Shown here piece after piece: positions 48,722 to 60,616 of a stretch of DNA of 64,000 nucleotides. The stretch's first letter is position 1. Every line of letters starts with the position of its first letter. The position numbers were made by a program, and so were the translations under genes. Origin of the DNA: Spirodela intermedia (lineage: Eukaryota > Streptophyta > Magnoliopsida > Alismatales > Araceae); contig LR746267.1 of NCBI GenBank assembly GCA_902729315.2, positions 3,604,386-3,668,385 on the forward strand, given 5' to 3'. The notes beneath the pieces are model-generated. The model made no database searches and was not told the origin of the DNA. It saw only the letters and a list, made by a program, of their open reading frames with translations.

Positions 48722-50836
48722 ATGATCCCGTCTGCTCAGTCGTCGGCGTCCCTCTCCACTCTGCCGTCGGCGATCTGTCGCCGCCGGCAGGATTCCAGGC
48801 GATCCACGGAGAAAGAGATCGCGAATTCATCTGTTTCTGACCTCCCGCTGTTTCGCCGGAGAATCTCTCTCCGTGTCGTCAAATGTGGCTCCGTGGAGAG
48901 CGGGCTGTACCCCAAACCGCGGCGGAAACCTGCTCCGGCCACCACCGGGGAGCTTGATACTGAGCAGAAGCTGGCGACTCGATCCTCGAAGGAGAATTGG
49001 GGGATCTGTCTGCAGATCGAGAAGCTGGTCTTCTTCAAAAGGTACCATGAAGCCCTAGAACTGTTCGAGATCGTCCGAGCGAGGGTCTGCGGCGACCACG
49101 CCGTCGGCCGGAGCACCTACGACGCCCTGGTGAGCGCCTGCATCGGAGCAGGATCGAGCAGAGACGCGAAGTTGCTCTTCCACCACATGCTTGAGACGAG
49201 CTTCGAGTTCGACCAGTACATTAGGAACCGCGTCCTGCTGATGCACGTCAAGTGCGGGATGATCCTCGACGCTCGCCACCTGTTCGATGAACTGACCGAC
49301 AAGAACCCGATCTCCTTCAATATCATGATCTCCGGACTCGTCGACGCAGGTGATCACGAGGAGGCATTCAAGTTGTTCTTGCTGCTGTGGGAGGAGCTTT
49401 CGGATGCCAGCTCCCGGACATTCGCGTCGGCTCTCCGAGCTGTCGCCGGATTGGGGCGAGCATTCTCCGGCCGGCAGCTCCACGCCTGCATCATCAAAAT
49501 GGGTCTTCCGGCAGATATCTTCATCTCCTGCGCGCTCATTGACATGTACAGCAAGTGCGGCAGCATCGCAGAGGCTCACTGGGTGTTCGACGAAATGCCG
49601 GAGAAGACCGTCGTCGGATGGAACACCATCATCGCCGGATACGCCCTCCATGGCTACAGTGAGGAAGCTTTGGATGTCTACTACGAGATGCGCCGATCCG
49701 GAGTCAAGATGGATCACTTCACCTACTCCATTATCATTCGAATCTGCGCCAGGCTCGCCTCACTGGAGCACGCCAAGCAGGCCCACGCTGGACTGGTCCG
49801 CAACGGGTTTAGCCTGGATATTGTGGCTAACACCGCCTTGGTGGATCTCTACAGCAAATGGGGCAGAATGGAGGATGCAAGGAACCTCTTCGACAAGATG
49901 CCTCGCAGGAATCTCATCTCCTGGAACGCCCTGATCGGAGGTTACGCCAATCACGGCCAGGGAAAGGAGGCCGTCGCCATGTTTGAGCAGATGCTGAGGG
50001 CAGACATGGCCCCTAACCACGTCACATATCTTGCCGTTCTGAGTGCCTGCGGGTACTCGGGCCTGTCTGCAGAAGGGTGGGAGATCTTTGAATTGATGAC
50101 TCTGAAGCACAAGATCAAGCCGAGGGCGATGCACTACGCCTGCATGATAGAGCTGCTGGGGAGAGATGGCCTCCTGGATGACGCTCTTTCTCTGATCAGA
50201 GGAGCTCCCTTTGCTCCCACTGCCAATATGTGGGCGGCCCTTCTCACCGCTTGTAGAATCCACAAGAACCTGGAGCTTGGGAAGCTGGCTGCTGAGAAGC
50301 TCTACGGGATGGAGCCGGAGAAGCTGAGCAACTACGTTGTGCTTCTGAACATATACTACAGGTCCGGGCGATCAGATGAAGCTGCCAAGGTTTTGGAAAC
50401 CCTGAAGAGGAAAGGGCTGAGCCTGCACCCAGCCTCTAGCTGGATAGAAATAAAGAAGCAGCCCTACAGGTTTCTCTTTGCAGATAAATCCCACCCTCAG
50501 AGAGATGAGATCTATGGAAGATTGGACGAGCTGATGGTGCAGATTGCTGCAATGGGTTATTCCCAAGAGGAAAAGTCCTCCTTGCTCCCTGATGTGGGGG
50601 AGCACGAGGAGCACCTGCCTAGGTATCACAGCGAGAAGCTCGCCGTTGTTTATGGGCTCATGAGCACGCCGGAGGGGACTTCACTGCAGGTCGTACAGGG
50701 CCACCGGATCTGCAGCGATTGCCATGGTGTGATCAAGCTGATATCCAGGATCACAGGGAGGCACATTGTTGTTAGGGATGCAAGCAGATTCCATCATTTT
50801 AAGCAGGGTTCATGCTCCTGTGGTGACTACTGGTGA
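48722..50836 (+). CDS. PPR-DYW protein, predicted organellar RNA editing factor
   Basis: Single-exon frame of 704 aa. The frame is open from 48632 but the first ATG is at 48722 (MIPSAQSSASL). The N-terminus, Ser/Arg-rich to about residue 60, fits an organelle transit peptide. PPR units run from about 130 to 560 (ALIDMYSKCGSIAEAHWVFD, TVVGWNTIIAGYALHG, LISWNALIGGYANHG). E/E+ follows (LLTACRIHKNLELGKLAAEK, SSWIEIKKQPYRF). The DYW domain retains the deaminase motifs HSEKLA and CSDCHG and ends CSCGDYW. The short, Gln-rich run between them (SLQVVQGHRICSDCH) reminds me of Arabidopsis At5g50390 (EMB3141), but that assignment is tentative. Complete by all visible criteria, unlike the truncated PPR gene at 2.5 kb. 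Confidence 0.93.
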   Translation: MIPSAQSSASLSTLPSAICRRRQDSRRSTEKEIANSSVSDLPLFRRRISLRVVKCGSVESGLYPKPRRKPAPATTGELDTEQKLATRSSKENWGICLQIEKLVFFKRYHEALELFEIVRARVCGDHAVGRSTYDALVSACIGAGSSRDAKLLFHHMLETSFEFDQYIRNRVLLMHVKCGMILDARHLFDELTDKNPISFNIMISGLVDAGDHEEAFKLFLLLWEELSDASSRTFASALRAVAGLGRAFSGRQLHACIIKMGLPADIFISCALIDMYSKCGSIAEAHWVFDEMPEKTVVGWNTIIAGYALHGYSEEALDVYYEMRRSGVKMDHFTYSIIIRICARLASLEHAKQAHAGLVRNGFSLDIVANTALVDLYSKWGRMEDARNLFDKMPRRNLISWNALIGGYANHGQGKEAVAMFEQMLRADMAPNHVTYLAVLSACGYSGLSAEGWEIFELMTLKHKIKPRAMHYACMIELLGRDGLLDDALSLIRGAPFAPTANMWAALLTACRIHKNLELGKLAAEKLYGMEPEKLSNYVVLLNIYYRSGRSDEAAKVLETLKRKGLSLHPASSWIEIKKQPYRFLFADKSHPQRDEIYGRLDELMVQIAAMGYSQEEKSSLLPDVGEHEEHLPRYHSEKLAVVYGLMSTPEGTSLQVVQGHRICSDCHGVIKLISRITGRHIVVRDASRFHHFKQGSCSCGDYW

Positions 50837-51611
50837 GCAGATTGTTGGAGTACCCTTCCATACTTTCTGATTTGTTGACTTTCTCCATCGTGAGTCACTG
50901 TGAGATCTGATGGGGGTTTGACCCAGGGAGCAGTCTTCCACGTTTTCTGAGTCAGCGAGTTCCTCCATCGCTGTGAGATTGATGGAGGTTTGACCAGAAG
51001 TGAGGGTATTCTTTCTTACCTAGAGACCACTGATAAGCAGGGCGATAGACTGCCGATCTGCCAGATACTCTTCTATATTTCTTGTTGCAGTGAGTTCCTC
51101 CGTGGAGGAAAAGTCAACCGAGAATAAGCATCATATCGGAGGGTCAACCACTATGAGATTTCTGTAATCTTTCTTAAAAGGGTTTGTGATTATAAAATTT
51201 CCGATTATGTTATATGATTAGAAACTTTATGTGATCCTCCTTATCATGGTAGACATGATGAATGGAAGTAGACCAAGGAAGCTGCTGTTGGCGATTTTTG
51301 GATGTGTTCATAGCAATTCAATTGATAATTATTATCCTTATATTAAATCCATATAAATATTAACAACCATGAGTTTCTTCGTGGGCATATATATATATAT
51401 ATGGCAATTTCAGATCATTTTTACGAATTTATATCATCTCATCTTCCAAAAAAAAATGTGAAAAATGTGTTTTATTGTAGGGAATTAGCTTGATCCATCC
51501 ACAAAATGAATGATTTCCATCAAGAACTTCGAGTTACTCTTTCTATAAATGTCAAAAGAACTTTAAGTCCCTAAAATTTTCACTTTATTGCGTAAATTCT
51601 CACATGCTGTG

Positions 51612-51985
51612 AGGAGATTTGTTCCAAAAAAATGGGAAAGAATGTGAGAAAATGGTAGAGACGTGTAGGTTGACTTTTTACAATGGTTTAATAGGGGTTG
51701 ACTTTGTTATAACTCCTCATCTATATTTTCCATTGAGAACTTTATTGCATTATTTCTTTTATGATAAACGAAGATTCTCTCCAGAAAAATGGGAAAAAAA
51801 TGTGAGAAAATGTAGACACGATGCAAGTTGACTTTTCATATTGGTTTCTTAAGGGTGACTTTGTTGTTACCCATCATCTACATTCTTCATTGAGAACTTT
51901 ATTGCATAATTTCTTTTATGATATAAGGAGATTAGTTCTAGAAAACCGATAACATGTGAGAAGATGGTAAACATATATTTTTTCT
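51612..51985. repeat. Three-copy tandem repeat, period ~157 bp
   Basis: Landmark TGTGAGAA at about 51644, 51803 and 51957, each after a GAAAA/AAAAATGGG stretch. Copies share TTGACTTTxxAxATTGGTTT-type blocks and ATTGAGAACTTTATTGCAT. The third copy is cut short. Confidence 0.85.
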
Positions 51986-52160
51986 AAATTTCTACGATTT
52001 TTTTTTTTTAGGATGCGGGGATGGTCAACGGAGTGGTCGATTAATTATAATATAGAGGATAGTTTTTATCAGTATTTAACAGGGGAGTGAAACCCGACGC
52101 AGCTCACCCTACCAAATCTCAGCCGTTATTATCACCGAAGATTGGACGGTTGAGATGGCT

Positions 52161-52167
52161 ATCCGCG
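52161..52167. promoter_or_regulatory. Candidate histone octamer element
   Basis: ATCCGCG matches seven of eight bases of the plant histone octamer CGCGGATC read on the other strand. It lies about 60 bases upstream of the H2A TATA box, a typical place for this cell-cycle element. A single short match, so moderate support only. Confidence 0.4.
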
Positions 52168-52223
52168 TGCTTTGCTTGGATTGGGTGCACGGCATTGCGC
52201 CGGCCCGAGTCTTCTTTCTGGGC

Positions 52224-52230
52224 TATAAAA
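52224..52230 (+). promoter_or_regulatory. TATA box of the histone H2A gene
   Basis: TATAAAA, 99 bases before the H2A start codon, with a CT-rich leader between. Confidence 0.75.
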
Positions 52231-52273
52231 TTGAGAAGAGGAACGTCTGAGAGCCAATACCGGTCCTTTCAGT

Positions 52274-52307
<34 letters not shown>

Positions 52308-52328
52308 GCCGGCGAAGAGCTCGTCGTC

Positions 52329-53138
52329 ATGGCAGGAAGAGGAAAGGCCATCGGCGCAGGGGCGGCAAAGAAGGCGACGTCAAGGAGCAGCAAGGCCGGT
52401 CTTCAGTTCCCTGTTGGCAGGATAGCGCGATTCCTCAAGGCCGGGAAGTACGCCGAGCGCGTCGGTGCCGGCGCCCCTGTCTACCTCGCCGCCGTCCTCG
52501 AGTACCTCGCCGCCGAGGTATTGCTATGGCGCTTCCTATCTCTCTTGTTTTCGCGGCATGTGATTTCCGCTGTGCGCTTGCCGGATGTGTCTACGCCATA
52601 GATTTCGACAACTTTGGGCTTGTGATTTCCGGTGTTCGGTTGCCGGATACGTCTTAGCTGTAAATTTTGAGAACTTCGCGATTGTGATTTTTTGTGTGCG
52701 GTTGCTAGATGCAAGTCCGCTATGTATTTTGACAACTTCGCGCTTGTAATTTCCTGTGTTCGGTTGCTGGATGCAAGTTCGCCATATATTTCGACAACTT
52801 CGCGCTTGTGATTTCTTGTCTTCGATTGCTGGATGCAAGTTCGCCATATTTTCGACAACTTCGCGGTTGTTTGTGTTGATCGGGGAAAAGCGGTGACCTC
52901 AGATTTAGCCGATATTCAGGTTCTGGAGCTCGCCGGGAACGCCGCCCGTGACAATAAGAAGACGAGGATCGTGCCTCGGCACATCCAGCTGGCGGTGAGG
53001 AACGACGAGGAGCTCTCCAAGCTCCTCGGCGCCGTGACCATCGCCAACGGCGGCGTGATGCCTAACATCCACGCTCTGCTCCTCCCTAAGAAGACCGGCG
53101 CGTCCTCCAAGAGCGCCGCCGCTGACGACGACAGCTAG
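52329..53138 (+). CDS. Histone H2A (canonical, intron-containing)
   Basis: Two exons, 52329..52517 and 52920..53138, joined in phase 0 (GCCGAG|GTATTG to TCAG|GTTCTG); 135 aa. It is a nucleosome core histone. The N-tail [15 protein letters not shown] is followed by the fully conserved fold ([40 protein letters not shown], acidic-patch residues in [17 protein letters not shown]). The C-tail [19 protein letters not shown] lacks the SQEF motif of H2A.X, the long SPKK tail of H2A.W and the diverged core of H2A.Z, so this is a canonical H2A. The intron sits where other plant H2A genes carry theirs. It is filled with a 62-bp tandem repeat. Confidence 0.97.
52548..52885. repeat. 62-bp minisatellite inside the H2A intron, about five units
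   Basis: Landmark GACAACT (GAGAACT in unit 2) at 52607, 52669, 52731, 52793 and 52854: spacings 62, 62, 62, 61. Each unit holds TTCGCGxTTGTGATTTC, GTGTxCGGTTGC and GGATGCAAGTTCGCCATAT with substitutions. Later units are more alike than the first. Confidence 0.95.
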
Positions 53139-53858
53139 AGTTCTCCCCGCTTCTCTTCGCTTAGGGTTTTCCTCCTCCCCGACGGAGGAGATATCTTGTA
53201 GAGATCTGCACCGGAGATCGGGGGATCCGAGGTCGGTCTCTGACGATCTGCGGTCAGTAATCGCGGTGGAATCCTCTGTCGATTGTTACATAATTTCTCC
53301 TGTAATTTCTCCGACATCGTCGATCTGGTCATATCCCGTCCGTCGTGTAGTTCCCGTTTCCATAGTATATTTAAAAACATTTTGGAACACTCCATTCTTC
53401 TTCATCGGAGATTCCGCCCGAGTTAGATGAGAGTTCCTTCCTACTATAACCAGGATCGGAACCTCGCTATTACTCCAAAATTGTATCAGTGACACAATTC
53501 TCTCACGCTCTCTCTACCTCCCTCTCTACAAATGCAGACTGCACTTTCGATTAGCATCGGTGGAGCGGGAGCAATTCATGAGCAAAGAAAGATCACACCT
53601 TCCCACACAACCAAGAAGTTGAACCGGAAAAACCCTCCCTCCATTTCGGACGAGGAGACGAGTCGGGGAATCAGATCCACTGTTCCCTTCCTGAGACAAG
53701 ACAAGCGATTCCGGAGACTTCAAAAGTCTAAAACCCACATCATGGATGGAGGAACAAGAAGAACGAGCGAGAGAGAGAGAGAGAAGCAGCAAACTAGAGA
53801 ACGGGGTTCTTTAGGGTTTCAAGATATTAATGTCGGAGGAAGAGGAGAGGTGGTGGGC
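53139..53858. other. Spacer between convergent H2A and GeBP genes
   Basis: Contains the two 3' UTRs. The H2A side is GC-rich for about 100 bases; a GA-rich patch lies at 53767-53790. No gene. Confidence 0.7.
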
Positions 53859-55067
53859 TCAGGGGCTGTCGAGGGCGTTCACCAGGGACTTGAGGAGGTC
53901 CTTCTTGAGCTCCGTCCGCTCCAGCATGAGCTTGGCGCCGGCGAGGAAGTGCTTGCCCCAGCGCTCGTCCATGGCCCTGGCCACGCCGGGCTTGAGAAGC
54001 TCGAGCGCCCTGGATACCGATCCCGGCGGCAGATTGTTCCCCGAGTCTTTCTCCAGGAGGTTAATGGCTTCTCTCAGATTCCGGTGAGGCCCCTCCGGCG
54101 ACGGCGCCGCTGCCCCGTTCCCGGCCACGCCGGCGGCGAGAACCAGGCCTTCTTCTTCCCGGTCGTCGGAGGGCGGCGGGGGCGGCGCCGGCTTCTTGGG
54201 GCCCCAGATCTTCTTCGAGAGCTGGAAGGAGGCTTGCTCGTGGCTCTTGGCGAAGGCCGGATCGGCGCCCTTCTTGCTTCGGCGAAGGTTGGTCTCGTAC
54301 TTCTTCCTGAGGCGGCGCATCTTGTCGGAGATCTGGGTCTTGGAGAATTTCACGCGCAAGGAGCGGTGGATGAACTCGTAGAAGGCGTCGACGGCTGTCG
54401 CCGGGTCGGCGGCGCCGCCGTGCTTCGCCAGGAACGCCACCATCCCCTCGAGCACCGAGATCTCATCCTCCGCCGTCCACACCCTCTGGAACAGCTTTTT
54501 GCCGGAGGCGGCGACGGAGGGGTCCTCGCCGGCGTCCGCCGCCGCTGTGCGCTTCCTTTTCTCGGGGGTCACCTTCACCTCGGAGGCGGCAACAGCGGCC
54601 CTCTTGGGCTTGGCCGCGGCGCCGCCGTCCATGGGCTTGGAGGCGAAGGGCTTGATGGAGGGGTCAGCGCCGCGGGAGGCGCGGCGGGGAGGGGGAGGGG
54701 GCGGGGGAGCTTCCGAGTCGGATGAGTCGGAGCCGGACTCGGATTCGGACTCACTCGGGGGCGGCTTTGCAGCGGCGGCGGGCGGCTCTTCTGGAGGCGG
54801 GGGCTTACCGGAAGGGGAGTCGGAGTTCTCGTCGGAGCCATCTTCTTCCTCGTCCTCGTCGCTGCTGGAGGAGTCGGCGGCGGCGGCGGCGCTGGCGGGG
54901 GGGGTTTTAGGGTTGGAGAGGGGCTTCTTGGAGGGAGGGCTCGGCTGGGTCTCCTGGGGAGGCTGCTGCTGCTGCTGCTCCTCGTCGTCGGAGGAGGCGG
55001 CGGCGGAGCCGGATTCCGATCCAGAGGAGGAAGACGAGGACGGCGGGGGCCGGGCCTTGGGGGGCAT
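53859..55067 (-). CDS. GeBP/GPL (STOREKEEPER-type) transcription factor
   Basis: Intronless frame of 402 aa with start at 55067. GeBP family proteins are plant DNA-binding regulators with a DUF573 single-Myb-like domain, implicated in trichome and cytokinin-related control. The N-terminal half (1-~165) is a disordered acidic Ser/Glu/Pro/Ala region with SSSSDEDEEED and SESESESGSDSSDSE runs. A basic nuclear-localisation patch PEKRKR lies at about 168-173. The DUF573 domain spans about 190-290 (KLFQRVWTAEDEISVLEGMV, FSKTQISDKMRRLRKKYETN, HEQASFQLSKKIWG). A C-terminal Leu-rich segment (about 330-400, AINLLEKD, KLMLERTELKKDLLKSLVNAL) fits the GeBP leucine-zipper-like end. Convergent with H2A. Confidence 0.93.
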   Translation of the reverse strand: MPPKARPPPSSSSSSGSESGSAAASSDDEEQQQQQPPQETQPSPPSKKPLSNPKTPPASAAAAADSSSSDEDEEEDGSDENSDSPSGKPPPPEEPPAAAAKPPPSESESESGSDSSDSEAPPPPPPPRRASRGADPSIKPFASKPMDGGAAAKPKRAAVAASEVKVTPEKRKRTAAADAGEDPSVAASGKKLFQRVWTAEDEISVLEGMVAFLAKHGGAADPATAVDAFYEFIHRSLRVKFSKTQISDKMRRLRKKYETNLRRSKKGADPAFAKSHEQASFQLSKKIWGPKKPAPPPPPSDDREEEGLVLAAGVAGNGAAAPSPEGPHRNLREAINLLEKDSGNNLPPGSVSRALELLKPGVARAMDERWGKHFLAGAKLMLERTELKKDLLKSLVNALDSP

Positions 55068-55186
55068 CTTCGAGGGCGGGAATGAAGAGACTGTTTCGAC
55101 GGTGGCGGCCGCGGAAGGTTAGAGGAGGAGAATTAGGGTTTTAAATTTGTTTTTAATAATTTTAGGTATTAGAAATTACTCCACTT

Positions 55187-55270
55187 GTCAGGATGGCCGA
55201 GTGGTCTAAGGCGCCAGACTCAAGTTCTGGTCCTCGAGAGAGGGCGTGGGTTCAAATCCCACTTCTGACA
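55187..55270 (+). tRNA. trnL-CAA: tRNA-Leu (anticodon CAA)
   Basis: 84-base gene with a full cloverleaf. The 7-bp acceptor pairs GTCAGGA with TTCTGAC (one G-T), and A is the discriminator base. The D-arm has GGCCGAGTGGTCTAAGGC (A box). The anticodon stem CCAGA/TCTGG encloses CTCAAGT with anticodon CAA at 55221-55223. A long variable arm follows (class II, as for Leu), then the T-arm GTGGG-TTCAAAT-CCCAC (B box). No intron and no encoded CCA. A TTTT at 55292 is a likely RNA polymerase III terminator. Confidence 0.97.
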
Positions 55271-56543
55271 GTGAAAAATGATAGTATATTATTTTGTTTC
55301 ACATTTTTCTTGCTCAAAATCCCACTTCAATGATTCTTCTTTAATCCTCGAATTAAAGGGAAGAAAATGTATGCTATAAAATGATCTTCGGCGGTAGCAC
55401 ACAGTTTTATGAAGACTAGATATTAGAAAATGGGGGATTTTAAAAATATATATATTTAATGATATAATAAAAAGATTAAAAATAAAGTATAATTTATGTA
55501 TATTTAAATAATTTTAATGGAAAAAGATAGTTTTCCCATTTGATGCCAACCCATGATGAACACTGCTCTAAAAAAGATTATAGTATCATAGTACTAATTA
55601 AGTATCACTATGAAAATTTGGCATAATTTTTATTTTCTCAAATCGAAAGCTTACCATTTTGGGAGAAGAATGGGTTCTGGTGATCCATGTTGAAACTAGC
55701 CGAATCGAATTTTATCGATTTAGAAATACTAATTGTAATGTTTGAAAGATTAAATCAAACATTATATATCTTCATCTTTGAATACCATAAAGAAGCCACT
55801 AAAATAGGCCAATAAACCTACCCTAGGAAAAGTTTTCCATGATCCACATCAGTTGATTTAAATCCTGATTATGATTGGTCAATTTGCTTAGTCAGATTGC
55901 CCCCAAGAGCAAAGAAGGAGCATCATCTCAACTAATTAATCATTATTATCAAATGTGTAATTAATTTAATTCTTCATCAAGCAAAATCAATAAAGTTTTC
56001 ATTAAAAATTAAAAAAAAACATCCCAAAATTCATTTCGTCCTAACTGATCTTGGCCAATCTCCAAGATCTTGAGCATGCCCTGTGGTGGGGATAGTGGCC
56101 ATTGACCAGGCTCTTCATTGGGTCAACGGAATGGTTCAATTAAAGCATCTAGAGATCACGAAATATGTTGACTTTTTATTATTCCTACCATTTTGGGTCT
56201 GCTATGGATTGACACGTTTTGCAGCTCAATGCTCTACCATAAAAATGTCATAAATATTTAAATATTTTTTTAATAAGTGAAGTAAAAATAAATATACTCG
56301 AAGCATATTTTTTAAATTATGTTTTATAAAGAAAATGATTTATGGCTCCCCTTTTTTAGTCCCCGAAACCCAACATGAAGCACTGCTTGCTGATTGACCA
56401 ATGAGGCCCGTCCGATCGACATCTGGATCAGATCGCAGACGTACAAATTTCATTACCCAATTGGGAAATAAGTAGATCCCCAACCCTGGAAATCCAATCG
56501 ATTGCGATCTCGCTGGGTATCTGATCAACACAAGCCTGAATAT
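55271..56543. other. AT-rich intergenic region
   Basis: No gene, no clear repeat. Ends at the stop codon of the minus-strand reductase gene. Confidence 0.6.
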
Positions 56544-58331
<1,788 letters not shown>

Positions 58332-59188
58332 CCCTGCGTTCGCCCCTTCCTGGGCCTTCTATTCCGCCGCCGTCTGCGGGTGGGGGAGGGGGAGAAGGCG
58401 GCGGCGGAGGGTAGAAGCTTGAGATCTGCCAGTGTGCCGCAAAGGGTGCTGGCCGCCGGGGGATCCCTTCTTCGGCTTGGATCAGCCATAGCGAGTGCAG
58501 TTACTCGCCAGTGAAGTTACCCCCGCCGCCAGTTTCCTCAATGGATTCGCGGGAAAATCTTCATTTTTTTAATATAAAAACCAATTTATTTACATTTTTT
58601 ATGAACCGTAAGGCTTTTAATTTTTTACATTAGACACAAACCCATTTTTATTTTTTTAAATAAATATAAATGAAATAATAACGGCCATTTAACGAAATAA
58701 ACATAGAAATATGATAATAAAGTAGACATTATAACCTAAGCAGAATTGAACCACAAGATCCCCGCCTAATACGGTCCAATTTATTCAACATCATGTAAAC
58801 TTTACTTGATCAAAGTATGTGACTGTGATCACGTTGCCCACCTACCCACAAGGAAGCGGCCCTTCCTCTGAAGAGGAGGGCGACCCACGCCATGGCTGCA
58901 CCAGGGAATGAACCCCATCCCTCTCCCCTGCGGCGACCTAACCTTCTTCCTCCCTCTGACGCGTTGGTAGCAGCGGCGTCGCCACGTGACCACCGGCCTT
59001 TTCTCTCAGCAGCGGCCAGCAGGCTAAGTGCTGGAGGAGGAGCAGGAGCTATATATTTGCAGGGGGGGTCTTTCATGGTGGTCCTAGAGAGACCGCAGCT
59101 TTTTCGCCTTTGAGGAACGGCAATATCTTCTGGACTTTCAGGCAGAGAAGTAAGGGGAGGAACTTTCGTTAGCTCCAGCGAGAGGAAG
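58332..59188. other. Shared 0.86-kb spacer of divergent reductase genes
   Basis: Lies between the start codons of the two reductase genes. GC-rich at both ends and AT-rich in the middle (58.55-58.75 kb). It must contain both promoters. A GA/CT-poor region, no gene other than the overlapping upstream frame from 58489 on the minus strand. Confidence 0.65.
59050..59058 (+). promoter_or_regulatory. TATA box of the ANR gene
   Basis: TATATATTT, 139 bases before the ANR start codon in a GC-rich context. Confidence 0.6.
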
Positions 59189-60031
59189 ATGACGGCCGGC
59201 GATGGAAACGGGAAGAAGACGGCCTGCGTGACCGGCGGCAACGGGTTCTTGGCGTCGGCGCTCGTGAAGTTTCTCCTCGAGCAAGGCTACGCCGTCAACG
59301 CCACCGTCCGCGACCCCAGTTCATCTCCGGCAACCCTGATCAAATAGATCTTTTTTGGGGGCTGCGTTGGCGCTGACCTTTCTTCCTCCTCCTTTCTCCG
59401 CAGAGGCGACGGCGAAGGTGGCTCACCTGGCGGCGCTGCAGAGCCTTGGCGACCTGAGGATCTTCCAGGCCGACTTGAAGGTCGAGGGGAGCTTCGACGC
59501 GGCCCTCGCCGGCTGCACCTACGCCTTCCTCATCGCCAGCCCGGTGGAAGTCGACGCCAAAGACCCCGAGGTATTTCTATAGTTCACGTTGTCGTTGAGA
59601 GAAATAGTTTCTGATAATCAGTTTTTCCGATATAAATTACAACTGAAAAAAAAAACCCATTTATTAATATTTTTTTAGAATTAAACATGCCCATCATATC
59701 TCATGTTTCAGGGCTATTAGCTCATGTTGAGAAGATAGTATTTTTTTTCTTTATTTGGTTACGGATGGTATGGGAGTGCTCTAACAATGGAGGGGAACTA
59801 CGAGCAGAACGACCTGATCAAGCCGGCGATAGAAGGGACGCTGAACGTGCTGAGGTCCTGCGCCAAGGCGAAGACGGTGAAGCGGGTGGTGCTGACCTCG
59901 TCGGCGGCGGCGGTGTCGGCAAACCGCCTCGAGGGGCCCGGTCTGGTGCTGGACGAGGAATCATGGACCGACGTCGAGTACCTCTACACCACCAAGCCGC
60001 CGACTTGGGTAGGGCGCGGCCCGTTCTCTCT

Positions 60032-60079
<48 letters not shown>

Positions 60080-60585
60080 ATGTCTGTCTGTATGTCTGTC
60101 TGTCTCTCGCTCGCTGTCTCTCTGTCTCTCTGTTTGTTGTGTCTGTCTCTCTTTGTCTGTCTGTCTGTCTGTCTGTCTCTCGCTCGCTGTCTCTCTGTCT
60201 CTCTGTTTGTTGTGTCTGTCTCTCTTTGTCTGTCTGTCTGTCTGTCTGTCTCTCGCTCGCTGTCTCTCTGTCTCTCTGTTTGTTGTGTCTGTCTCTCTTT
60301 GTCTGTCTGTCTGTCTGTCTGTCTCTCACTCGAACGGTTCTTTCTTGCACTGGAGGTGGAGAGACAATTAGAGTTTTTTTTCTGGCTGATGAAGGGGTAC
60401 CTGGTGGCCAAGACGCTGGCGGAGAAGGCTGCGTGGAAGTTCGCGGATGACAACCAGCTCGACCTAATCACGGTCAACCCGACCATGATCGTAGGTCCCA
60501 CCATGACCCAAGAAACCCCGTTCAGCGTCAGGTTGGCTCTAGCTTTGATAACAGGTGAGCCACATTACCTTGGCTGTCAATGGGC

Positions 60586-60616
<31 letters not shown>

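Larger units (their letters stand above)
50837..52328. other. Intergenic region with tandem repeat and H2A promoter
   Basis: The 3' side of the PPR gene includes a weak ~95-bp duplication (50.85-51.0 kb; two copies of GAGATxGATGG with GGTTTGACC). A ~157-bp three-copy repeat follows (51.61-51.98 kb), then the H2A promoter. The H2A leader is CT-rich (52276-52307). No gene. Confidence 0.65.

Noticed and set aside
53532-54725. 397-codon plus-strand frame
   Set aside because: Antisense shadow of the GeBP gene, low-complexity Gly/Arg/Leu composition.
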